A stretch of DNA of 64,000 nt, taken from the NCBI RefSeq assembly GCF_011762185.1, contig NZ_JAASQJ010000002.1:1-64000 (forward strand), read 5' to 3'. The stretch is from Dyadobacter arcticus (GTDB lineage Bacteria > Bacteroidota > Bacteroidia > Cytophagales > Spirosomataceae). The notes below the pieces were generated by a model. The model saw only the letters and a list, made by a program, of their open reading frames with translations, was not told the origin of the DNA and made no database searches. Shown piece after piece: positions 35,522 to 43,854 of this stretch. Positions within the stretch are counted from its first letter, which is position 1. Each line of letters opens with the position of its first letter. A program made the translations under genes and the position numbers.

Positions 35522-36253
35522 ATGAGCATAGTCGTCTCCAATATCCGCTTTCATAACAATCAGCAGCTGGATTATTTCGGCCAAAAGATCAAAAAGACCA
35601 TGATCCCCGTCTATTCTCCCTATGTGCGCCGGCACGTTCGGGAAGTGATTGATTTTGGGGGGATTAAAAAAAGCGACCGCATTATCGACGTGGCCTGCGG
35701 AATGGGTAAGTACACGCTGAACTTTCTGGCCCAAGGTTATAAAGTGGAAGGCCTGGACCTCTCGCCATTTCTGCTGCAACAGCTCTTAATCCACAATGAC
35801 AATAAATTTCCTGTAAAACTGCACGCTGCGGACATTCTAGATGCACCCGACGAGCTTACTGAGCAATTTGATGTGGTCATGGGTTTTATGGCGCTACATC
35901 ATTTTCATAACCTGGCGGCCTGTTTTCAGGCGATGTACCGCATTGCCAAGCCGGGCGCAAAACTCGTTTTCCTTGAACCAAATGCCTATAATCCACTTTA
36001 TTATGCCCAAATCGCATTCACGCCCGGCATGTCGTGGAAGGGTGACAAAGGCGTTGCAGATATGACAAAAACCAAATTATTCGGCGCAATGGAATACGCA
36101 GGATGGAAGAATATGAAAATCAAGCGCTTTGGATTTTACCCACCGTTTCTTGCCAATACCGCCATGGGCCAAAAAAGCGAAAAGGTACTGGAAAAACTTC
36201 CCGGCCTGAATACATTTCTGCCTTTTCAAATCATCACCGGAGAGAAAATATAA
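35522..36253 (+). CDS. Class I SAM-dependent methyltransferase (cassette gene 1)
   Basis: A 243-residue cytosolic methyltransferase. The SAM-binding glycine motif is IIDVACGMGKYTLNFLAQGY with acidic residue VEGLDLSPF; motif II/III region QFDVVMGFMALHHFHNL, and post-motif KPGAKLVFLEPNAYNPL. The substrate is not evident; this type acts on small molecules, lipids or sugars. Its stop shares a base with the next start (TAATG), so it opens a coupled five-gene run, 123 bases after the polytopic protein. Confidence 0.88.
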   Translation: MSIVVSNIRFHNNQQLDYFGQKIKKTMIPVYSPYVRRHVREVIDFGGIKKSDRIIDVACGMGKYTLNFLAQGYKVEGLDLSPFLLQQLLIHNDNKFPVKLHAADILDAPDELTEQFDVVMGFMALHHFHNLAACFQAMYRIAKPGAKLVFLEPNAYNPLYYAQIAFTPGMSWKGDKGVADMTKTKLFGAMEYAGWKNMKIKRFGFYPPFLANTAMGQKSEKVLEKLPGLNTFLPFQIITGEKI

Positions 36254-37044
36254 TGGTTGAGAACAGGGAAAAGTGGATCGTTTCTTACCCGGACGACGGC
36301 AATACGGTTTGCTTCGAAATGGAGGATATGTCATTTTGGTACCAGCACCGGAATGAATGCCTGGTAGAAGCCATGAAAGCCAATCATTTCCCAAAGGACT
36401 TTTATGATATCGGTGGCGGCAACGGCATTACGGCGCTGGCCATGCAAAATGCTGGTTATGAGGTCACATTGATCGAGCCCTATCTTTCAGGCATTCAGAA
36501 TTCACAAAAAAGAGGGATCCGGAATACAGTTCACAGCACATTGGAGGACTATGTTCCCAAAGTGGAAGGTACCATTCCAGCTGCGGGTTTTTTTGATGTA
36601 ATGGAGCACATTGAAGACGATCAGGCATTTTTAAATAAGATTAACCATTTACTGGAAAGCAACGGATTGATCATGCTGACCGTACCTGCCTTCAACAGCC
36701 TATGGTCGGACAATGATGAACAGCTGGGACATTTTCGTCGCTACACATTGAATGACCTGACCAGCATTCTGGCGAAATCAGGATTTGAGGTTACTTATAA
36801 AACCTATTTCTTTTCATTGGTTTGGCTGCCAATGTGGCTGATGCGGGTCTTACCCAATAAGCTTGGCATTGTGAAGAAAAATTCACCCGAGAAAAAGAAA
36901 AGTGAGCATATGGCCGGAAACCCTTCGACCTCCCGGTTTCTGCGGAGCTTGTTGAAATGGGAAATCAGCGCCATCAAAAATAAAACTAAAATACCCGTTG
37001 GAACAAGTTGTCTCATAGTAGCCAAAAAAACGAGGAATGTATGA
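36253..37044 (+). CDS. Class I SAM-dependent methyltransferase (cassette gene 2)
   Basis: A 263-residue methyltransferase. The start at 36253 (MVENREKWIVSYPD) is fixed by overlap with the previous stop. SAM motif: FYDIGGGNGITALAMQNAGY, then VTLIEPYLSG; later AGFFDVMEHIEDDQAFLNKI, the usual methyltransferase 11 pattern, and LLESNGLIMLTVPAFNSLWS. A hydrophobic stretch near residue 200 (FFSLVWLPMWLMRVLPNK) suggests membrane association, as in methyltransferases that modify lipid-linked glycans. It ends overlapping the aldolase start by 4 bases (ATGA). Confidence 0.88.
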   Translation: MVENREKWIVSYPDDGNTVCFEMEDMSFWYQHRNECLVEAMKANHFPKDFYDIGGGNGITALAMQNAGYEVTLIEPYLSGIQNSQKRGIRNTVHSTLEDYVPKVEGTIPAAGFFDVMEHIEDDQAFLNKINHLLESNGLIMLTVPAFNSLWSDNDEQLGHFRRYTLNDLTSILAKSGFEVTYKTYFFSLVWLPMWLMRVLPNKLGIVKKNSPEKKKSEHMAGNPSTSRFLRSLLKWEISAIKNKTKIPVGTSCLIVAKKTRNV

Positions 37045-37859
37045 AGGAAATGCTACCAACGGAATTCAATTTATTTCTGTTTTCCAATAATCCGGTAATA
37101 GCAAGTCAGGCGATAAGTGCTGGTATTGACGGCGTAATTGTCGATTGGGAAAACCAAGGGAAAAAGCTGCGGCAAGATCGGTTTGATACGCAGATCAACT
37201 ACGATTCTTACGAAGATTTATGCAGAGTTAGAGACGTTCTGCCCGCCGGGAAGCTGATCTGCCGGATCAATGGGTTTTCGACGGAACATACCCTTCACGA
37301 AGTTGAACTGGCTATAAAGGCAGGGGCTGACGAGATCTTTTTACCGATGGTACATTCAGCAAACGATGTTCGCCAAACCCATAGGCTCATCGCAAATCGG
37401 GCTGGCTTAAATATTCTTATTGAGACCACCTCCGCGTTGGAATGTCTGCGGGAACTGGCCAGTCTTCCACTCAGCAAAGCATATATTGGGTTAAATGACC
37501 TTCATATACAACAAAATAGCAGAAATATATTTGTGCCGCTGATGGACAATACGGTCAGGGATATCCGGAAACACTTTACCATTCCTTTGGGCGCAGGCGG
37601 CGTTACGTATCCCCCTAACGGCCATCCTATTGCGAGTAAATATCTGATTAACGAATACGCCAGGCTAGGTATTAATTTTAGTTTTTTGAGACGGTCATTC
37701 ATGAAAGACCATCAGCATCATAGCATGGAGTTCATTGTTCAGAATATCAGAAAAGCTTATCATGAGGCGTTGTTAAGGTCAGAAGAAGAAATTGAATTGG
37801 ATTACAGGCAATTTAAACAGCAAGTGGAGAGCTGGACCACCAATCCGCATTACGTATGA
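37041..37859 (+). CDS. HpcH/HpaI aldolase-citrate lyase-family protein (cassette gene 3)
   Basis: A 272-residue TIM-barrel protein from ATG 37041 (MKEMLPTEFNLFLFSNNPV). Metal-ligand positions of the family are recognisable: ILIETTSALECLREL carries the Glu and YIGLNDLHIQ the Asp, and LICRINGFSTEH holds the conserved Arg. It probably joins or splits pyruvate and an aldehyde, or cleaves a CoA ester; the substrate is unknown. A family member beside a 2-hydroxyacid dehydrogenase could build a keto- or hydroxy-acid unit for transfer by the GT2 (inference). Overlaps by 4 bases with both neighbours. Confidence 0.75.
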   Translation: MKEMLPTEFNLFLFSNNPVIASQAISAGIDGVIVDWENQGKKLRQDRFDTQINYDSYEDLCRVRDVLPAGKLICRINGFSTEHTLHEVELAIKAGADEIFLPMVHSANDVRQTHRLIANRAGLNILIETTSALECLRELASLPLSKAYIGLNDLHIQQNSRNIFVPLMDNTVRDIRKHFTIPLGAGGVTYPPNGHPIASKYLINEYARLGINFSFLRRSFMKDHQHHSMEFIVQNIRKAYHEALLRSEEEIELDYRQFKQQVESWTTNPHYV

Positions 37860-38800
37860 TCCTTTTAATGTACGAACCTGTACCGGATCATTTTACAAAA
37901 TTGAAGCAAATCGCTCCTCACCATGAAATCAGCTGGGTTTCAACGGAGAACGAAGCGCAAGAACTCATCAGAACTGCCGAAATCGTACTGGGTAACCGGT
38001 TTTTTCTTCAAAGCCTTCCTTATGCCGAAAACCTGCGCTGGATGCAATCCAACTCCGTCGGCGTGGATCTGATATTGCATCAGAAAAATGTTCTTATTAA
38101 AAAAAACATCATTTTAACCTGTGCAAAAGGGGTTTACGACGCTGAGCTTGCCGAACATGCCCTGGCATTACTGCTCACGCTTTTTAGGTCGCTTCATTTG
38201 CTGAGGGACGAACAAAATACAAAATCCTGGAAACGCCACCGGCTTCCTACGTTGCATGGAAGCAGGTGCATGATTGTCGGCTGGGGAAGTCTAGGTCGGG
38301 AAATCGCGCGATTGATACACGCTTTTGGGGGTATCGTTTCGGGGGTCCGTAATCAAGCCCAAGATTCGCTGGATGGTGATTTCACTGTTTATGGTTCCAA
38401 TAACTTTCGGGAACAATTACCGCAAACGGACGCATTGATTATCTGCCTTCCTAAAACCAGTGAAACGCATCACTTCATCGGTCAGCATGAACTTCAAAAA
38501 TTGCCAGAATCTGCTTTTGTGGTCAATATCGGGCGCGGCGGTACATTGGACGACAACGCACTTTTACGTCAGATTCAAGAAGGAAAACTGGCAGGTGCTG
38601 CATTGGATGTATTTGAAACAGAGCCGCTTCCTGCTGACCATCCCATGTGGATTGAACCTCGAATTGTCGTCAGTCCGCATGTGGGAAGAAGCCTGGAAGG
38701 CCCGGCTTTCCGCTGGCAAGCCTTATTTGAAAAAAACCTTGAACGGTATGTCAATGGCGAGAAATTGCTGAATGTGGTTGATTATCAAAAAGGCTACTGA
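37856..38800 (+). CDS. D-2-hydroxyacid dehydrogenase (cassette gene 4)
   Basis: A 314-residue NAD(P)-dependent reductase of 2-keto acids. The nucleotide fold is in MIVGWGSLGREIARLI (GxGxxG as GWGSLG). Catalytic triad: Arg in VVNIGRGGTLDD, Glu in ALDVFETEPLP, and His in VVSPHVGRSLEG. The N-terminal catalytic half begins MILLMYEPVPDHF. It is coupled by 4-base overlap to the aldolase and by 1 base to the GT2, so its substrate is likely the aldolase product (2-keto acid) or the reverse. It could alternatively be a phosphoglycerate- or erythronate-type dehydrogenase. Confidence 0.9.
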   Translation: MILLMYEPVPDHFTKLKQIAPHHEISWVSTENEAQELIRTAEIVLGNRFFLQSLPYAENLRWMQSNSVGVDLILHQKNVLIKKNIILTCAKGVYDAELAEHALALLLTLFRSLHLLRDEQNTKSWKRHRLPTLHGSRCMIVGWGSLGREIARLIHAFGGIVSGVRNQAQDSLDGDFTVYGSNNFREQLPQTDALIICLPKTSETHHFIGQHELQKLPESAFVVNIGRGGTLDDNALLRQIQEGKLAGAALDVFETEPLPADHPMWIEPRIVVSPHVGRSLEGPAFRWQALFEKNLERYVNGEKLLNVVDYQKGY

Positions 38801-39531
38801 TGATCAGAATAAGCGTTGTTGTTCCAGTTTATAAAAGTGCGAAAACACTGGTGGAGCTGCATCAGCGGATTGCGACGGTCGCAGCTGCGCAAAATTGGGA
38901 TTGTGATTTGGTTTATGTTAATGATGCTTCCCCCGACAACTCGATATCCATTCTGAGGTCGCTCTCGGGAAATATGCCTTTTCAAATCGTAAACCTCAGG
39001 CAAAATTTGGGGCAAAGCAGCGCAATCCTGATCGGAATGGCATTTGCGAAAGGGGAAATCATCGCTTGCATGGATGCCGATTTACAAGATGAGCCGGAGT
39101 TTCTGCCTGCGATGCTTAATTCATTTGCCCCAGAATATGATGTCATTTTCGCTCAAAGGAGTGGCAATTATGAGTCTGGCGGCCGATTAGTCACATCCTT
39201 TATTTTTAAATCCCTGGTTTCAATATTTTCAAAAGGCCGTATTCCGCTGCATTCGGGATTGTTTTTGATAATTAGAAACACAGCTGCTCAAAGTTTATTG
39301 CCATTTCTTTCCCAATCCCCATACCTGATCGGATTGATCGCGAAAGCCAGTCTGCAATGCACTGGAATAGGCGTGACACGAAGTGGTAATAAACTCGGTG
39401 AAACCTCTTATACCTTCACCAAGCGATTAAAAGTTGCCAGGAGCTTTTTCAGTACTTTGAGGATGACGCCGTTAATGGAGAAAATGGCAATAACCCGCTG
39501 GATTGCGTCCCAGATCGCTTCCGAAGAATAG
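38800..39531 (+). CDS. GT2-family glycosyltransferase, dolichol-phosphate-mannose-synthase-like (cassette gene 5)
   Basis: A 243-residue GT-A enzyme. The nucleotide-sugar fold is VVVPVYKSAKTLVEL with VYVNDASPDNS; the metal motif is ACMDADLQDEPEFLPAM (DAD); the family's RQNLGQSSAILIGMAFAKGE follows. There is no C-terminal membrane helix pair, unlike full GtrB proteins. It likely transfers a sugar or sugar-like unit to a lipid phosphate carrier, which a GT-C protein such as the one at 33710-35398 could then use. Start TGATG overlaps the previous stop. Last gene of the run; about 170 bases and a new promoter follow. Confidence 0.9.
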   Translation: MIRISVVVPVYKSAKTLVELHQRIATVAAAQNWDCDLVYVNDASPDNSISILRSLSGNMPFQIVNLRQNLGQSSAILIGMAFAKGEIIACMDADLQDEPEFLPAMLNSFAPEYDVIFAQRSGNYESGGRLVTSFIFKSLVSIFSKGRIPLHSGLFLIIRNTAAQSLLPFLSQSPYLIGLIAKASLQCTGIGVTRSGNKLGETSYTFTKRLKVARSFFSTLRMTPLMEKMAITRWIASQIASEE

Positions 39532-39642
39532 GCGGTTGACTAAAAAGTATTCGGAAAATACTTCTCGATAAAGCGGGTTGGTAAAACATTCAATTTGGTC
39601 AACTTTATGATATGAAAGGCCTGAGGTATTCACCTTTTGTTG

Positions 39643-39650
39643 TAATTTTG
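39643..39650 (+). promoter_or_regulatory. Possible -7 element of the PDH E2 gene
   Basis: TAATTTTG at 39643-39650 matches TAnnTTTG, 49 bases before the ATG. A CTG at 39621-39623 sits in the -33 place (19-base spacer) but is not the ideal TTG. Confidence 0.4.
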
Positions 39651-39699
39651 ACTTAATTCTAATTTCAGACCAAGAAACTAAAATACCTTAACAAGCGAT

Positions 39700-41463
39700 A
39701 TGGCAGAAGTAATTCGTATGCCCAAAATGAGCGACACCATGGAAGAAGGTGTTATCGCAGAATGGCACAAAAAAGTAGGTGATACAATAAAATCCGGTGA
39801 AGTTATTGCTGAGGTCGAAACTGACAAGGCAACCATGGACCTGGAATCTTATTATGACGGTACCCTTCTTTATATTGGTGTAAACAAAGGCGATGCTGTT
39901 CCTATTGACGGAATTATGGCCATCGTCGGGGCCCAGGGTGAAGATTACAAAGCGCTTTTGGAGGGTGGAAATGGAGCCGCTAAAAATGGCAGCGCTGAAT
40001 CTGCGCCTGCCGTTGAAGAGGCTAAGCCTGAGGCTACACCTGCTACAGAGGCACCGGCTGCTGCCGCACCGCAACCTGCCAAAAAAGCGGCTGCTACCAC
40101 GACGGCTGCACCTGCTGCCGCAGCGGCTGCTGCCACAGCGGCTGTTGAGAAAATCAATGCCACAGTCGTTCGTATGCCAAAAATGAGTGATACGATGGAA
40201 GAAGGAACCTTGGTATCCTGGCAAAAGAAAGTTGGAGATAAAATAAAATCCGGAGATATATTGGCAGAAGTCGAGACAGACAAAGCCACAATGGAGCTGG
40301 AAGCTTACGAAGATGGCGTTTTGCTCCATGTCGGCATCAAAGAAGGTGAATCTGTTCCAGTGGATGGCATTATCGCCGTCATCGGCGAGGAAGGGGCCAA
40401 TGTGGAGGCACTGCTTGCAAGAGAAAATGGTGAAGGCGGAGACGAAGTGGAAGTGGAAAATATTTCGGCTGCCGACGAGGGCACCAAACCCGCTGACCAG
40501 GTTAATGGCCAGGAAAAATCTGTTTCTGTTGCCGATTCCAGCGAACGCATTAAGGCGTCTCCTCTTGCTAAAAGGCTGGCAGATGAAAAAGGAATCAATC
40601 TTAGACAGGTAGAAGGAAGTGGTGATAATGGAAGGATCATCAAACGTGACGTGGATGACTTCAAACCAGCCGCAAAAGGAACTCCTGCCGAGGCACCAGC
40701 CGCTTCACCGGCGCCAGCAACCAAAGCTGCAGAACCAGTTGCGCCTAGCGCTCCCGCATCCGGTACGCCAGCGGCTACAGGCGATTACACAGATACGCCG
40801 ATTTCGCAAATGCGCAAAACCATTGCACGCAGGCTGAGTGAAAGCTTATTTACCGCGCCGCATTTCTATGTGACCATGGAAATCGTGATGGACAAAGCTA
40901 TGGCGCTTCGTCCGCAGTTGAATGAAGTTAGCCCAGCGAAAATCTCGTTTAATGACATGGTGATTAAGGCTTGTGCGCTTGCATTGAAACAACACCCAGC
41001 TGTTAATTCAGCTTGGATAGGCGATAAAATCAGAAGATACAACTATGTAAATATTGGCGTGGCAGTGGCAGTAGATGAAGGTCTGCTGGTTCCTGTGATT
41101 CGCGACGCAGACAAGAAAACAATGTCCGTCATTTCAGGAGAGGTAAAAGAGCTGGCTGGTAAGGCGAAAGATAAAAAATTGCAGCCAAAAGAATGGGAAG
41201 GAAATACATTCTCGATTTCAAACCTGGGAATGTTCGGAGTGGATGAATTCACAGCCATTATCAACCCGCCAGACTCGTGTATTTTGGCAGTTGGTGGCAT
41301 CAAAAAAGTAGCTGCTTTTAAAGAAGACGGAACGGTTTATCCGACCAACATTATGAAAGTAACACTGTCAGCCGATCACCGCGTTGTCGACGGTGCCAGT
41401 GCAGCCCAGTTTCTTTTAACTGTTAAAAAGCTGTTGGAAGAGCCGATGAGTATGCTTGTTTAA
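39700..41463 (+). CDS. pdhC: Pyruvate dehydrogenase complex E2, dihydrolipoamide acetyltransferase
   Basis: A 587-residue E2 of the pyruvate dehydrogenase type. Two lipoyl domains (about 1-78 and 156-230) each carry ETDKATM, with lipoyl-lysines K43 and K195. Ala/Pro-rich flexible linkers separate them and the peripheral-subunit-binding domain (about 285-322: ASPLAKRLADEKGINLRQVE, GRIIKRDV). The catalytic acetyltransferase domain runs from about 365 to the end, with active site His560/Asp564 in DHRVVDGASAAQF. The strong double lipoyl match between the two halves indicates an internal duplication. No E1 or E3 gene is adjacent. Confidence 0.95.
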   Translation: MAEVIRMPKMSDTMEEGVIAEWHKKVGDTIKSGEVIAEVETDKATMDLESYYDGTLLYIGVNKGDAVPIDGIMAIVGAQGEDYKALLEGGNGAAKNGSAESAPAVEEAKPEATPATEAPAAAAPQPAKKAAATTTAAPAAAAAAATAAVEKINATVVRMPKMSDTMEEGTLVSWQKKVGDKIKSGDILAEVETDKATMELEAYEDGVLLHVGIKEGESVPVDGIIAVIGEEGANVEALLARENGEGGDEVEVENISAADEGTKPADQVNGQEKSVSVADSSERIKASPLAKRLADEKGINLRQVEGSGDNGRIIKRDVDDFKPAAKGTPAEAPAASPAPATKAAEPVAPSAPASGTPAATGDYTDTPISQMRKTIARRLSESLFTAPHFYVTMEIVMDKAMALRPQLNEVSPAKISFNDMVIKACALALKQHPAVNSAWIGDKIRRYNYVNIGVAVAVDEGLLVPVIRDADKKTMSVISGEVKELAGKAKDKKLQPKEWEGNTFSISNLGMFGVDEFTAIINPPDSCILAVGGIKKVAAFKEDGTVYPTNIMKVTLSADHRVVDGASAAQFLLTVKKLLEEPMSMLV

Positions 41464-41500
41464 GATTTCCAAAATTCACACACCTATAAACTTACACGCT

Positions 41501-42037
41501 ATGACACCTAGTCAGAGATTAGATCAAATTGAACCAGTTATTGCGGAGTTGATTGCCAAGGTTGATTTTATGGAGAAGAAACTTGAAAATTTGACGCAGG
41601 TTGTTTTAAATATCGGTCGCATTGTTGAAAAGCAAAGTGATGACATTACTTTCTTGCTTAAAGGCCAAATGGCCATGTCCGGCAAGATTGACAAAATTGA
41701 AGGACGGCTTGATAAAATTGAGGTGCGGCTTGATAAAGTTGACGTGCGACTTGATAGAATTGAAGTCCGACTTGATAGAATGGACGAGCGCTTTGATAAG
41801 ATTGATGCTCGACTTGATAGAATGGACGAACGCTTTGATAAGATTGACGATCGACTAGATAGAATGGACAAACGCTTTGATAATATTGATGCTCGATTAG
41901 ATAGCATGGACGAACGCTTTGAGAAGATTGAAGTTGGACTTGAAAAGATGGACGAGCGTTTCGACAGTCTTGATGCGAATGTCAATAAAATAGCCGCAAC
42001 ACAAGATGCGATTCTGGCGATTCTGACGAAGAATTAA
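41501..42037 (+). CDS. Coiled-coil repeat protein of unknown function
   Basis: A 178-residue protein from ATG 41501 (MTPSQRLDQIEPVIAEL); a TTG at 41456 would overlap the E2 stop and is less likely. After a helical head, residues 65-165 are a regular coiled coil of heptads (DKIEVRL, DRIEVRL) and of 14-residue units, DRMDERFDKIDARL and variants, charge-rich and Leu/Ile/Phe/Met at core positions. It ends NKIAATQDAILAILTKN. No signal peptide or membrane helix. It resembles stand-alone spectrin-like or apolipoprotein-like repeat proteins, which often differ in repeat number between strains. Starts 37 bases after the E2 gene and ends at a terminator. Confidence 0.75.
   Translation: MTPSQRLDQIEPVIAELIAKVDFMEKKLENLTQVVLNIGRIVEKQSDDITFLLKGQMAMSGKIDKIEGRLDKIEVRLDKVDVRLDRIEVRLDRMDERFDKIDARLDRMDERFDKIDDRLDRMDKRFDNIDARLDSMDERFEKIEVGLEKMDERFDSLDANVNKIAATQDAILAILTKN
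41771..41980 (+). repeat. Five 42-base tandem repeats inside the coiled-coil gene
   Basis: Units at 41771, 41813, 41855, 41897 and 41939 are 42 bases each, with core GATAGAATGGACGARCGCTT then TGATAAGATTGA; each encodes 14 residues, so copy-number change keeps the frame. Shorter 21-base units lie just before. Copies 1 and 2 are the closest; the later ones diverge progressively. Confidence 0.85.
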
Positions 42038-42058
42038 TTCAAGTAAAAATAAACATAC

Positions 42059-42088
42059 AAAGTGTCAGGTTTTCCAGCCTGGCACTTT
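42059..42088 (+). terminator. Terminator of the coiled-coil gene
   Basis: Arms 42059-42069 (AAAGTGTCAGG) and 42078-42088 (CCTGGCACTTT) pair over 11 positions with one G-U pair, an 8-base loop and a T-rich tail TTTTGTTTT. Confidence 0.85.
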
Positions 42089-42142
42089 TGTTTTAATTGC
42101 CGGTTCAAGGAATTCCGGAATTTTAATCAGTAAAACCACTTC

Positions 42143-42685
42143 ATGGAAAAAATACACGCAACCACCGTTCTGGGCGTACTTCACAATGGAAGCGTTTCAT
42201 TGGGCGCGGACGGACAGGCGACAATGGGAAATACCGTTGCAAAAGGCAATGTAAGAAAGATAAGAATCTTGTCTGGAGGGAAAATACTGGCGGGATTTGC
42301 CGGATCCACTGCGGACGCTTTTACCCTTCTTGAAAAATTTGAAGAAAAATTAAATGCATACGGCGGTAATATGAAACGTGCCGCAATTGAATTGGCAAAA
42401 GACTGGCGGACTGACCGTTACCTTAGAAAGTTAGAAGCCATGATGATCACAGCAAGTAAGGACGAAATTCTTGTTATTTCGGGAACCGGTGATGTTTTGG
42501 AACCTGAGAATGGCATCGCAGCGATTGGATCCGGTGGTAACTATGCCTTATCTGCCGCCCAAGCGCTGAAAAAACATGCGGCCCATTTGACAGCAGAGGA
42601 AATGGTCCGTGAGGGACTTACTGTTGCTGCCGATCTTTGCATTTACACCAATCACAATTTCATTATCGAAAAGGTCGTGCAATAG
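42143..42685 (+). CDS. hslV: ATP-dependent protease subunit HslV
   Basis: A 180-residue proteasome-like peptidase. Processing after MEKIHA would expose the catalytic Thr of [34 protein letters not shown], then [19 protein letters not shown] and the C-terminal [21 protein letters not shown] are family signatures. It assembles as two hexamers and works with the HslU ATPase, which is not encoded here. Independent unit with its own terminator. Confidence 0.96.
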   Translation: MEKIHATTVLGVLHNGSVSLGADGQATMGNTVAKGNVRKIRILSGGKILAGFAGSTADAFTLLEKFEEKLNAYGGNMKRAAIELAKDWRTDRYLRKLEAMMITASKDEILVISGTGDVLEPENGIAAIGSGGNYALSAAQALKKHAAHLTAEEMVREGLTVAADLCIYTNHNFIIEKVVQ

Positions 42686-42709
42686 GATTTGCAACGTCTT
42701 TCAATATAG

Positions 42710-42735
42710 AGCCGAAAATTCATCAGTTTTCGGCT
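42710..42735 (+). terminator. Terminator of hslV
   Basis: AGCCGAAAA (42710-42718) and TTTTCGGCT (42727-42735) pair over 9 bp with an 8-base loop, followed by TTGTTTAT. It also lies in front of the convergent glycosyltransferase gene's 3' end and may act on both strands. Confidence 0.8.
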
Positions 42736-42749
42736 TTGTTTATGTTTCG

Positions 42750-43772
42750 CTATCTCTTAAATATCAACCTGAATGCTTTTTTAACCTTGTGTTCGTACAA
42801 GTCCTGCTTCTTCGCTAGTTTTCCTTGCGCAAATCTTAATCTGGACAGTAGCTTATAACCCAAATCGAGGGAAGCATCCGTCTGAAAATTCTCAATGAGG
42901 TATTTCAATGCATTGGCTTCACTCAAATTGTAGTTATCCTCTTTTGAGTAGGCCTGGATCCCCTGCCCGATCGGATTAAATGTGGAATGTAAAGCATAGT
43001 CTTCCAGAACAAAATGTTTGAACTTATAACCCTGGTTAACCATCTGATAAAACCATCCGGTTCCAAGATCCGCTGTAAAACCCCAATTTCCGCCAAAACA
43101 AACATTGTTACCCTTCGGTAAAGTCTCTTTCCGGTAAGTTGAGAGTTTGATCATGCAGGCATATTCATTCAGCCGACATTCCGGCATCGGATAAAAACGG
43201 CCTGTTTGGATAACCTCAATGTCTTTTTCCTTGCGTGGCGTATTGTATTGCTCATGAAGCTCGAGAGCCTCTGCCTGAGTTGGAATGAATTCATGAAATT
43301 TTGAACCGTGACAAACACGCGCGGAAAATCCGGGGCAAGACCAACATTGTCCGATTGAACCCGTTCCGGCAATGCTGTCGTCACTTGTGATAACCGGCAT
43401 CATATCCCCGATCATATCTTTATGAAACACCATATCATTATGCATGATGAAAAGATACTCTGAAGTGGCATTGTCGAGTGCGTATTGATACGGGATTTGC
43501 CAGCGGTATACCGAATCGTTCCTGGTTCGCTCGTAGTCCAGGCCACCCAGCTGATAAAAGTATCTGGGAAAATATAAATCTATTTCAATCAGTGGCCGGA
43601 TCTCTTTGATTATCTGATAAATGTCCCCGAATTTGTCAAAAGGCTGCCTCCTTTCCACTGTAATGTAAAGTTTATTAATGTTGTGCCGGCTGTATTTTAG
43701 TAATGTGAGTATCGAAATAATCGTCTGGTACGGTTTGCCATAGTAGATAACACATACATCAGTTTTAATCAT
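42750..43772 (-). CDS. Glycosyltransferase-like protein (GT-A fold)
   Basis: A 340-residue protein. The N-terminal fold MIKTDVCVIYYGKPYQTI and the sequence YLFIMHNDMVFHKDM, whose HND is in the place of the metal-binding DxD of GT-A enzymes, suggest a glycosyltransferase of family 2 or a related one. Cysteine-rich GSIGQCWSCPGFSARVC and FCFGGNWGF-like segment (NNVCFGGNWGFTADLG) resemble glycan-modifying enzymes. No signal peptide or membrane helix. It lies alone between hslV and dacB. Confidence 0.65.
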   Translation of the reverse strand: MIKTDVCVIYYGKPYQTIISILTLLKYSRHNINKLYITVERRQPFDKFGDIYQIIKEIRPLIEIDLYFPRYFYQLGGLDYERTRNDSVYRWQIPYQYALDNATSEYLFIMHNDMVFHKDMIGDMMPVITSDDSIAGTGSIGQCWSCPGFSARVCHGSKFHEFIPTQAEALELHEQYNTPRKEKDIEVIQTGRFYPMPECRLNEYACMIKLSTYRKETLPKGNNVCFGGNWGFTADLGTGWFYQMVNQGYKFKHFVLEDYALHSTFNPIGQGIQAYSKEDNYNLSEANALKYLIENFQTDASLDLGYKLLSRLRFAQGKLAKKQDLYEHKVKKAFRLIFKR

Positions 43773-43854
43773 GATTGAACAATTGGTAGCGTCGCTTTAA
43801 AGCAATTTAATTTTCAAAAACTCTGAAATGCAAAGTAAAGGTATTGCTTGGAAA

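Noticed and set aside
39688-40329. Minus-strand frame rich in Ser, Arg and Cys over the E2 gene
   Set aside because: It is produced by the GCN-rich Ala/Pro linkers of E2 read backwards; E2 itself is certain.
41524-41985. Long minus-strand open frame over the coiled-coil gene
   Set aside because: It mirrors the in-frame 42-base repeats (Ser/Leu/Ile-rich translation) and has no signals of its own; a shadow of the plus-strand gene.
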